DNA of 64,000 nucleotides from Thermococcus piezophilus (GTDB lineage Archaea; Methanobacteriota_B; Thermococci; Thermococcales; Thermococcaceae). This document shows positions 57,796-64,000 of this stretch, one piece after another. The notes beneath the pieces are model-generated. The model saw nothing but the letters and a program-made list of their open reading frames with translations. It did not search any database and was not told where the DNA came from. The stretch spans positions 248,001 to 312,000 of the forward strand of contig NZ_CP015520.1 of the NCBI RefSeq assembly GCF_001647085.1, in the 5' to 3' direction. A program made the position numbers and the translations under genes. Every line of letters starts with the position of its first letter. The stretch's first letter is position 1.

Positions 57796-58427
57796 ATGAG
57801 CAGGCTGATCCTCGCCCTCGACGTTTATGAACGTGAAAAGGCCCTTGAGATAGCCGAGTGCACCGCTGAGTACCTCTGGGCTGTGAAGGTGAACTGGCCT
57901 CTCATAATAGGCTCTGGGCTAGGCATCATCACCGAGCTTAAGCAGGTTACTGGGCTGCCAATAATAGCCGACCTCAAGTTAGCCGACATCCCGAACACCA
58001 ACAAGCTGATAGCAAGCAGGGTCTTTGAGGCAGGAGCCGACTACATTATAGCCCACGGCTTCGTTGGGAGGGACAGTGTTGAAGCCGTCATGGAGCTCGG
58101 GAAAACGATAATGGTCGTCGAGATGAGCCACCCGGGAGCAAAAGAGTTCATCCAGCCAGTGACGGATAAGCTAATCGAGATGGCCAACGAGCTGAGACCC
58201 TTCGGCGTCATAGCCCCCGCCACGAGGTCCGAGCGCGTCGCGTATATCCTCGAGAGGCTAGAACCAGAGATTAAATTACTCACCCCCGGCGTCGCGCCCA
58301 AGGGGGAGATGCACGTGCAGTTTTAAAGGCTGGCGCTGACTACATCATAGTCGGGAGGAGCATCTACGCGAGCGAGAATCCAAGGGAGAGCGCCAAAAGG
58401 CTGTACGAAGAGATTGAGGAGGTGTGA
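57796..58427 (+). pseudogene. pyrF: Orotidine-5'-phosphate decarboxylase, frameshifted near the 3' end
   Basis: It starts MSRLILALDVYEREKALEIA, with the catalytic region GLPIIADLKLADIPNTNKLI (DxKxxDI) and GRDSVEAVMELGKT. At the GGGGG run 58302-58306 one base is missing. The correct frame then reads GDARAVLKAGADYIIVGRSI and ends YEEIEEV at 58427, while the given frame stops after MHVQF at 58326. The phosphate-binding end is therefore lost as read. One restored G gives a full-length enzyme, so error or a young null allele are both possible. Uracil auxotrophy would follow if real. Confidence 0.9.
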
Positions 58428-58430
58428 GCC

Positions 58431-58949
58431 ATGGAGCTGAAGGTCAAGTACCCCCTTAGCAAGAAGGAGATAAAGGAAACCATCCGCGAGATGGGTGAAA
58501 TTTTCGGTGAAGAGGTGGCAGAAAAGCTTGTGAGAAAGAAGGACCGGGTTGAACTGGCGGAGTTCGACAAGACTACAGAGATAATTCTCGTCAACGGCAG
58601 GCCGACGTTCATAAGGCGGAAGGGCCTCATCTTTCCGCTCGTCATAGCGCTCTACGAGTTGTCTAACGAAGAGGATTTGAGAAAGTGGAGGAGAAGAGTC
58701 GTCGTTGACGCTGGAGCGGTTCCCTTCATCCTGAAAGGGGCAGATGTTATGGCACCAGGCATAACAGACGCCGACGAGGGAATTAAAGAAGGGGATTTCG
58801 TCTTCGTCGTTGAGGAAGACTACGGGAGGCCTCTGGCCATAGGGATAGCACTAATGGACGGTAAGAATATGAAGGAAAAACCCAAGGGCAAAGCCGTGAA
58901 GGTAATCCACCACGCCAAGGACAAGATTTGGGAGCTGACGGTGGGATGA
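58431..58949 (+). CDS. PUA-domain RNA-binding protein (MCT-1/DUF1947 type)
   Basis: A 172-residue protein: N-terminal DUF1947-like domain (residues 1-85; [20 protein letters not shown]) and C-terminal PUA domain (90-170; [40 protein letters not shown]). Relatives include eukaryotic MCT-1/eIF2D parts that bind tRNA and ribosome. It is encoded 3 bp after pyrF and abuts the FAD synthase gene. Confidence 0.88.
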   Translation: MELKVKYPLSKKEIKETIREMGEIFGEEVAEKLVRKKDRVELAEFDKTTEIILVNGRPTFIRRKGLIFPLVIALYELSNEEDLRKWRRRVVVDAGAVPFILKGADVMAPGITDADEGIKEGDFVFVVEEDYGRPLAIGIALMDGKNMKEKPKGKAVKVIHHAKDKIWELTVG

Positions 58950-58950
58950 A

Positions 58951-59391
58951 ATGGGAAAGAAGATAAGGGTGCTCGTGGGCGGGGTCTTCGACCTCCTTCA
59001 CGTCGGTCACATCCACTTTTTGAACCAGGCCAAAAGTTTAGGCGATGAGCTGGTAGTTATAGTCGCCCACGACGAAACTGTTAGAATGCAGAAGCGCCGC
59101 AACCCGATAAACCCAGCCGAGGACAGAGCTGAACTCCTGAGGGCTCTGAGGATGGTCGATGAGGTCTACATAGGCACCCCCGGGACGATAGACTATGAGC
59201 TAGTGAAGAAAATAAACCCAGACATCATAGCAATCGGGCCGGACCAGAGGTTCAGCTGCGAGAGGCTCAAGGAAGAGCTGGAAAAGCATGGCATCCGGGC
59301 CGAGGTCATAAGGATTCCATACCTCTACAGGGACGACAGGGCAAAGACGAGCAAAATAATCCAGAGGATAGTAGAAACCTACTGCGAGTGA
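58951..59391 (+). CDS. ribL: FAD synthase (RibL-type cytidylyltransferase-like)
   Basis: A 146-residue nucleotidyltransferase: [20 protein letters not shown] (GxFDxxHxGH), [18 protein letters not shown] and the [19 protein letters not shown] segment. ISSKI-like end is seen as [13 protein letters not shown]. Archaeal RibL converts FMN to FAD with air-sensitive cysteines; one Cys is in [10 protein letters not shown] and another in the C-terminal TYCE. It starts one base after the PUA gene ends (TGAAATG). Confidence 0.88.
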   Translation: MGKKIRVLVGGVFDLLHVGHIHFLNQAKSLGDELVVIVAHDETVRMQKRRNPINPAEDRAELLRALRMVDEVYIGTPGTIDYELVKKINPDIIAIGPDQRFSCERLKEELEKHGIRAEVIRIPYLYRDDRAKTSKIIQRIVETYCE

Positions 59392-59463
59392 TTGCACTCT
59401 GATTTAATCCCAACGGGGTTGGGGCCCCGATTTTAGCGGGTTATTCCACGGGCTTGATTAACG

Positions 59464-59805
59464 TTAGAGTTTGAACTTCTCCATGTACTCCCTCAGGAAC
59501 TCGGAATCCTCCCTCCTGACCGCGCTCATGAGCTCGTCGAACTTCTTCTCGCCAAGGGCCTGCTTGAGGTAGTAGTATAGGTTGACGGCATCTTCGACGA
59601 TAATGCTCTGCCTCCTGCCCTCTTCTCCGTAGAGCTCGATGAGCTTCCTGTTTATGTCGAGGCTTATGTAAAGGGTCTTCTGCTTCTTTTCCTTCTTTAG
59701 GTCCATAGATTTGGCCCTTTCCTCCTTCCTCTTGGGCTTTGACGGCCTGGTGAGCTCGTTAACGGAACCATCAAAAAGCTTTGGGATTTTATTATTCCTC
59801 GACAA
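59464..59805 (-). CDS. Ribbon-helix-helix partner of ParA (SegB/ParB-like)
   Basis: A 113-residue basic protein. The N-terminal tail (RNNKIPKLFDGSVNELTRPS) is followed by Lys-rich residues and an RHH fold: KTLYISLDINRKLIELYG and RRQSIIVEDAVNLYYYLKQA. Its start overlaps the parA end; TTG 59805 is chosen because GAGGTGG lies 6 bp upstream. As with crenarchaeal SegB, it likely binds a centromere-like site and stimulates the ParA ATPase. Alternative start ATG 59703 would drop the tail. Confidence 0.75.
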   Translation of the reverse strand: MSRNNKIPKLFDGSVNELTRPSKPKRKEERAKSMDLKKEKKQKTLYISLDINRKLIELYGEEGRRQSIIVEDAVNLYYYLKQALGEKKFDELMSAVRREDSEFLREYMEKFKL

Positions 59806-60562
59806 GTTCAACCACCTCTCTGGCGAGCTTTGAAAAGGCCTTTGCGGCCCTGCCACCACCCTCAAACTCGAATATGCTCAACCCCATACCCTGTGCCTTT
59901 TCGAGTGCTATCGCTTTCGGGATCGTGGTCAGGATCGGTGCGTCGGGGTAGGCCTCCTTCAATTCCTTGAGACGGGTCTTAGGAACCTTGGTCTGGCGCG
60001 TGAACTTGTTGGGAATCAGGCCGAGGAGCTTGAGGTTTTCGTTGGTTTCTTCCCGTATCATGCGCATTAGATTGAACATGAGCTGCATTCCGATGACGCC
60101 GAAGTAACTCAGCTCGAGCGGGATGAGAACGTAGTCGGAAGCGGTGAGCGAGTTGACGAGGAAGATGCCCATGCTTGGCGGGTTGTCGATGAGCACGTAG
60201 TCATAGTCGGGCAGTATAGGAGTTAAGGCCTTTTCAAGCCTTCTCTCGCGGTTGTAGGCGTTGATTATCTCTATTTCCTTGGCAGAGAGGTTAAGGTGCG
60301 ATGGTATAAGGTGGAGGTTCTCCTTAACCTCCACGATGGTTTCCTCGACGCTGCTCTCGCGTGTCATTATTGTTCCGACGTTGTTCCCCTCATAGTTGAG
60401 CACTTCCATGCCGATGAGCCCAAATGTGAGATTGAACTGCGGGTCAATGTCTACCAGAAGAACGCGCTTCTCCATGGCGGCGAGCGCGTGGCCGAGGTTC
60501 ATGGTGAGCGTTGTCTTCCCTACCCCACCCTTTTGGTTGGCTATGCTAATCACCATTGCCAT
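59792..60562 (-). CDS. parA: ParA/Soj-family partition ATPase
   Basis: A 256-residue deviant Walker ATPase: VISIANQKGGVGKTTLTMNL (signature KGGVGKT), VLLVDIDPQFNLTFGLIGME and DYVLIDNPPSMGIFLVNSLT. It binds DNA nonspecifically and drives segregation with an RHH or ParB partner. Start ATG 60562 follows AGGTGATTCTA. It lies 39 bp after ftsZ and overlaps the partner gene by 14 bp, so the division and segregation genes are one transcript. Confidence 0.92.
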   Translation of the reverse strand: MAMVISIANQKGGVGKTTLTMNLGHALAAMEKRVLLVDIDPQFNLTFGLIGMEVLNYEGNNVGTIMTRESSVEETIVEVKENLHLIPSHLNLSAKEIEIINAYNRERRLEKALTPILPDYDYVLIDNPPSMGIFLVNSLTASDYVLIPLELSYFGVIGMQLMFNLMRMIREETNENLKLLGLIPNKFTRQTKVPKTRLKELKEAYPDAPILTTIPKAIALEKAQGMGLSIFEFEGGGRAAKAFSKLAREVVELVEE

Positions 60563-60600
60563 TAGAATCACCTGCCTAAAGGTTAAAAAGTGGAAAGAAA

Positions 60601-61845
60601 TCATGTGAAGTCTATAAAGCCGTCGAGAACCCTCTTCGCGTAGGGTGGAAGGCCCTCCTCGTTCTTCCTCCCAATGATGGCACTGAATATCTCGTTGAAG
60701 TCCTTGCCCTTTGATGGGAACGGCTTGATATCTTCTGGTGCTATAAGGTTATCCTTTTCGGTGCCAATACGGAGGGCCTGCTCACCGCCGAATATCTGCG
60801 GTGATTTGACTCCGGTCATGATTACCATTGCACGAACAACTTTACCCATGTCCTCGTCTATCCTTGCACCCCATTTGATTTCCGACTTCTCACCGAGCTT
60901 CTCGTAGACAACGTCCATGGCAGCGCTTATCTCGCCAAGGCTGACATCAGGACCAACGGTAAAGTGGACAAGCGCCTTATCGCCGCTCCCGAACTCGACG
61001 TCGAGCATCTTGTTCTCTAGGGCATTCTTGACGGCATCAACGGCTCTGTTGCTGGAGTCGCTTTCACCTATTCCAATGAGGGCCGCCCCACCGTTGTGCA
61101 TGACGCTGTAAACATCGGCGAAGTCAATGTTAACCATCGACGGGAGCTTTATGGTCTCCGTGATTCCCTTAACCATCCTGGCGATTATCTCATCGGCGAA
61201 GCGGAAGGCGGCGTTTATCGGAAGTTTGGGAACTAGCTTAAGGAGCTTGTCATTCTCGATGATTATGACAGTGTCCGAGTAGTACATGAGGGCCTTTATG
61301 CCCGCCTTGGCCTTCTCGATCCTAATCTTACCCTCGTTCCTGAAGGGGAACGTAACGACGCTGACGACAAGCGGTTCCCTAAAGCGACCGTTGTGCCTCG
61401 CGCGCTCCTTGATGACCTTGGCAACGACTGGAGCAGCACCCGTGCCCGTGCCGTTACCCATACCGGCGGTTATGAAAACCAGATCAGCATCACCTATGGT
61501 CTCGGCAATCTCGTGGGCGCTCGCTTCGGCAGCACGGTAGCCCATCTCAGGATTTCCTCCAGAACCCTTACCATGGGTTATCTCCTTACCCAGAAGGAGC
61601 TTCTTGTGAGCTTTGGTCCTAGCGAGATGCTGGGCATCGGTGTTCATGGCTATAAGCTCAGCACCCTGGACACCAAGCTCATAGAGCCTGGTTATCGTGT
61701 TGTTTCCAGAACCACCCACACCCACTATGACTATCCTTATCAGATCCTCAAGGTTCTCTTTGGAGAACCCATCAAGCTTCGCTGTTTTTGGCTCATCATC
61801 CAAATCCAGTTTAATTCCAGCCTGCTCTAGGAGCTTAAATACCAT
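60601..61845 (-). CDS. ftsZ: Cell division protein FtsZ
   Basis: A 414-residue tubulin-like GTPase. The N-terminus [19 protein letters not shown] and the tubulin signature [18 protein letters not shown] are exact; [20 protein letters not shown] and the C-terminal domain follow. It forms the division ring. The ribosome binding site is GGGGTTGGGGCC. An RHH regulator gene lies 65 bp upstream and parA downstream. Confidence 0.95.
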   Translation of the reverse strand: MVFKLLEQAGIKLDLDDEPKTAKLDGFSKENLEDLIRIVIVGVGGSGNNTITRLYELGVQGAELIAMNTDAQHLARTKAHKKLLLGKEITHGKGSGGNPEMGYRAAEASAHEIAETIGDADLVFITAGMGNGTGTGAAPVVAKVIKERARHNGRFREPLVVSVVTFPFRNEGKIRIEKAKAGIKALMYYSDTVIIIENDKLLKLVPKLPINAAFRFADEIIARMVKGITETIKLPSMVNIDFADVYSVMHNGGAALIGIGESDSSNRAVDAVKNALENKMLDVEFGSGDKALVHFTVGPDVSLGEISAAMDVVYEKLGEKSEIKWGARIDEDMGKVVRAMVIMTGVKSPQIFGGEQALRIGTEKDNLIAPEDIKPFPSKGKDFNEIFSAIIGRKNEEGLPPYAKRVLDGFIDFT

Positions 61846-61910
61846 GGCCCCAACCCCCTCGGTTCATAGGCAATTACATTGAAAGTTAGTTTAAACGTGA
61901 TTTCAGCAGC

Positions 61911-62102
61911 TTATTTCATGATGTAATCTGGTGTTGAACGTTCCTCGGTCTCGAGCTGGTACAGCTCCTTCTTCAAAAGCTCGCGAATTGCCTCCCTGAT
62001 TACCTCACTCCTGTTGGGATAGACTCCCTTTCTAACAAGCTGATCCATGGCGTTTATCAAACCCTGCGGGAGCTGTACACTAATGACGCGCATCTTGCTC
62101 AT
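61911..62102 (-). CDS. Ribbon-helix-helix regulator upstream of ftsZ (CdrS-like)
   Basis: A 63-residue RHH protein: MRVISVQLPQGLINAMDQLV (beta strand plus helix A) and YPNRSEVIREAIRELLKKEL (helix B with the NRSE turn). Haloarchaeal CdrS, a small RHH factor encoded next to ftsZ2, activates division genes; position and size suggest the same role here. ATG 62102 behind AGGTGGTG. It probably autoregulates the operon. Confidence 0.8.
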   Translation of the reverse strand: MSKMRVISVQLPQGLINAMDQLVRKGVYPNRSEVIREAIRELLKKELYQLETEERSTPDYIMK

Positions 62103-62312
62103 CACTGCACCACCTAGTCTAATAAGCTGCTAAAATAAGTAGTGCTTTAATTAGTTAAATACTTTGCGCTTGCTTAATATTATCAGCATATTATAATTTT
62201 CAAAAAATTTTAAAAAAAAGTTTAAATGAACAAAAAATACATTAATCCTCGAAAAGACGGGGGAGAGAAAGGGTTTTAACGTCGAAAATTTCAGCTAACT
62301 TTGGGTGGCTCG
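62103..62312. promoter_or_regulatory. AT-rich divergent promoter region between the division operon and cgi121
   Basis: About 210 bp with unusually AT-rich tracts (AAAAAATTTTAAAAAAAAG around 62202-62222). Leftward TATA candidates lie in 62140-62165, and a rightward one (AAGTTTAAATG) at about 62218-62228. No gene fits. The A/T tracts could aid DNA bending or RHH binding; this is speculation. Confidence 0.45.
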
Positions 62313-62720
62313 ATGAGAAAAATAAGGGAGAACCTCTACATTGCAAAAGTTCACGTGAAAAACGCAGATAAGCTCATCCCCAAGCTGGGCGGGGACTTTC
62401 AGATCGTTTACACCGAATGCTGGGAAGCGGCGGCATTTGCAGCACTCTTAGCCATCCGCTCATTCGAAAGAGGTAAAAACCACGCAAGAACCCCAAGTGG
62501 TGAGCTGCTCCTCCGCCTCGCCGGAACCCTGCAGATAAAAGACGCCATAGCCCAGCACGGAGTTAGGAACGGGGAGAATTATCTCATTGTCTTTGGAAAC
62601 CGCAGCAGGATGGAGGCCATTATTCGAGAGCTGGGCCTGAAAGAGCTGCCGATGGACGACTGTGATAAAGAAAAAGTGAAAACTTTTTTTGAAAAAGCAG
62701 CACTTGTTGAAGTTTTATAG
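62313..62720 (+). CDS. cgi121: KEOPS complex subunit Cgi121
   Basis: A 135-residue protein with the Cgi121/TPRKB fold: QIVYTECWEAAAFAALLAIR, GELLLRLAGTLQIKDAIAQH and LIVFGNRSRMEAIIREL. In KEOPS it binds the tRNA CCA end and activates Bud32 during t6A37 synthesis. This complements the TrmO gene at 31 kb, which acts on t6A. ATG 62313 behind GGGTGG. Confidence 0.9.
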   Translation: MRKIRENLYIAKVHVKNADKLIPKLGGDFQIVYTECWEAAAFAALLAIRSFERGKNHARTPSGELLLRLAGTLQIKDAIAQHGVRNGENYLIVFGNRSRMEAIIRELGLKELPMDDCDKEKVKTFFEKAALVEVL

Positions 62721-62804
62721 GGGCCATATGACTATTTTCTGTACTCCCTCTAGGATAGATTTATAAAATCCCTTCCTCATTTTGGACTGCTTGGGGTGGT
62801 GCTC

Positions 62805-63983
62805 ATGAAGTATAAAAAGCGCAAGTACTTCCTTGCGGGGCGTATAAACCTGATTCAACGCTCAAAGATCAGAGAGCTTTTCGAAAAGGCTTCAAAGATG
62901 GAAAATGTCATTTCCCTTGGCATCGGCGAACCCGACTTTGACACGCCTGAAATCATCAAAGAGGCCGCAAAAAGGGCCCTCGATGAGGGATACACCCATT
63001 ACACACCCAATGCGGGCATTCCAGAGTTCAGAGAGGCGATAGCCGAATACTATAAGAGCTACTATAAGGTAGACGTTTCTCCAAATGATATAATCGTTAC
63101 CGCCGGAGCTTATGAAGCTACATATCTCGCTTTCCAGACGCTCCTCGAGAAGGATGACAACGTTATCATTCCAGATCCGGCTTTTGTATGCTACGTTGAG
63201 GATGCCAAGATAGCAGAAGCGGGAATAATCAGGATTCCCCTCCGTGAGGAGAACGAGTTCCAGCTTAACCCAGACGAGCTCGTCGAGGCCATAACCAAGC
63301 GCACGAGGATGCTCGTCATCAACTACCCGAACAATCCTACCGGAGCCATACTGAAGAAGAAGACTGTAAAGGCCATAGCCGACATAGCCGAGGACTACAA
63401 CCTCTACATCCTCAGCGACGAGCCCTACGAGCACTTCCTCTATGAGGGAGCAAAACACTACCCGATGATAAAGTACGCCTCAGACAACACGATTTTAGCG
63501 AACAGCTTCTCCAAGACTTTCGCCATGACGGGCTGGCGCCTCGGATTCGCCATAGCCCCGACCCAGGTAATAAGAGACATGATAAAGCTCCACGCCTACA
63601 TCGTCGGAAACGTCACCTCCTTCGTCCAGATAGCAGGGATAACCGCCCTTCGCGACAAGCGCAGCTGGGAAGCCGTTGAAAGAATGCGCCAGACCTACGC
63701 CGAGAGAAGGAAAGTCGTTCTCAGATACCTCAACAAGATGCCACACATAACACCCTTCAAGCCAAAGGGTGCTTTCTACATATGGGCAAAGATAGATCCG
63801 GAGCTAGACATGAGCAGCGAGGACTTCGCTGAGTGGCTTCTGGAGAATGCCAGAGTTGTCGTCATACCCGGAACGGCCTTCGGAAAGGCCGGCGAGGGCT
63901 ACATTAGAATCAGCTACGCCACCAAGAAGAGCCAGCTAATCGAGGCAATGGAGAGGATGAAGGCAGCCCTCTTAGAACTATGA
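62805..63983 (+). CDS. Class I/II aminotransferase (aromatic/aspartate type)
   Basis: A 392-residue PLP enzyme: VISLGIGEPDFDTPEIIKEA, NYPNNPTGAILKKK, LSDEPYEHFLYEG and the PLP-lysine segment LANSFSKTFAMTGWRLGFAI, with RISYATKKSQLIEAMERM near the end. It resembles Thermococcales aromatic aminotransferases, but substrate choice cannot be read with certainty. ATG 62805 follows GGGGTGGTG. TATA GATTTATAAAATCC lies about 40 bp upstream. Confidence 0.92.
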   Translation: MKYKKRKYFLAGRINLIQRSKIRELFEKASKMENVISLGIGEPDFDTPEIIKEAAKRALDEGYTHYTPNAGIPEFREAIAEYYKSYYKVDVSPNDIIVTAGAYEATYLAFQTLLEKDDNVIIPDPAFVCYVEDAKIAEAGIIRIPLREENEFQLNPDELVEAITKRTRMLVINYPNNPTGAILKKKTVKAIADIAEDYNLYILSDEPYEHFLYEGAKHYPMIKYASDNTILANSFSKTFAMTGWRLGFAIAPTQVIRDMIKLHAYIVGNVTSFVQIAGITALRDKRSWEAVERMRQTYAERRKVVLRYLNKMPHITPFKPKGAFYIWAKIDPELDMSSEDFAEWLLENARVVVIPGTAFGKAGEGYIRISYATKKSQLIEAMERMKAALLEL

Positions 63984-64000
63984 TGGTGAAGGTAATGGAC

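Noticed and set aside
59392-59463. GC-rich spacer with GGGGTTGGGGCCCCG as possible RNA gene
   Set aside because: It has no complete tRNA fold and no ordered C/D boxes; it may be a terminator region between convergent genes.

Overview
The window is chromosomal DNA of a hyperthermophilic euryarchaeon of the order Thermococcales, most probably a Thermococcus species. The evidence is gene content: a multi-archaellin fla operon, archaeal che genes with cheF, a tungstate transporter, a Phr-type heat-shock repressor, form III RuBisCO next to a histone, a Gar1/TFB pair, myo-inositol phosphate synthase, and a stand-alone 5S rRNA gene. Typical archaeal signals are present: TATA boxes with short leaders, GGTGA-type ribosome binding sites, T-run terminators and an overlapping C/D box sRNA. 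I could not assign the species.

Layout. 1-5939 (minus): archaellum operon flaB1-B2-B3-B4-C-D/E-F-G-H; flaH is cut by the window edge. 6154-7628 (minus): an EarA-like activator and a methyltransferase. 7792-21321: the chemotaxis block. It holds cheW and an MCP (minus), then cheR-cheY-cheB-cheA-cheC-cheC-cheD-MCP-(membrane coiled coil)-cheF (plus). Two paralogous membrane-anchored coiled-coil proteins of unknown function frame this block. 21328-24465: a secreted beta-propeller, a HEAT-repeat protein and a cytoplasmic coiled-coil protein. 24538-26644: 5S rRNA, a degenerate MCM-like protein and RNase P protein Rnp4. 26678-38004: cell-wall-binding-like protein, cyclase, SAH hydrolase, secreted caspase-like protein, TrmO, Wtp tungstate ABC transporter, HD hydrolase, GTPase, YjbQ and a tRNA G10-type methyltransferase. 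38001-42647: a run of small genes, most of them interrupted. 42745-51710: S17e, Phr, threonine synthase, thymidine kinase, RuBisCO, histone, TFB, Gar1, PfkB (myo-inositol kinase type) and Nudix. 51700-59391: ABC exporter, Dph6, broken IPCT/DIPPS, intact inositol-phosphate synthase, broken pyrF, PUA protein and FAD synthase. 59464-62102 (minus): a division/segregation operon, RHH regulator-ftsZ-parA-RHH partner. The window ends with KEOPS Cgi121 and an aminotransferase.

How the parts work together. The first 24.5 kb look like one motility island. A short element, ACCTACA, occurs upstream of the archaellin TATA box as three direct repeats exactly 12 bp apart. It recurs with the same 12-bp phase between the MCP and cheR, and as a single copy before the MCP and before the coiled-coil gene at 24465. 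This suggests one activator, plausibly the EarA-like protein encoded here, ties archaellum, chemosensory and unknown coiled-coil genes into one regulon. The coiled-coil and HEAT proteins are the best candidates for an undescribed structural or polar component of the motility machine.

A second theme is gene decay or sequence error. At least ten genes carry frameshifts, stops or deletions: flaB3, caspase-like, CoA-binding, PH-like, metallopeptidase, radical SAM, glycerate kinase, RuBisCO, IPCT/DIPPS and pyrF. Many lesions are single-base deletions in short G/C runs and could be sequencing errors. The IPCT/DIPPS gene has lost whole internal segments and looks like a true pseudogene.
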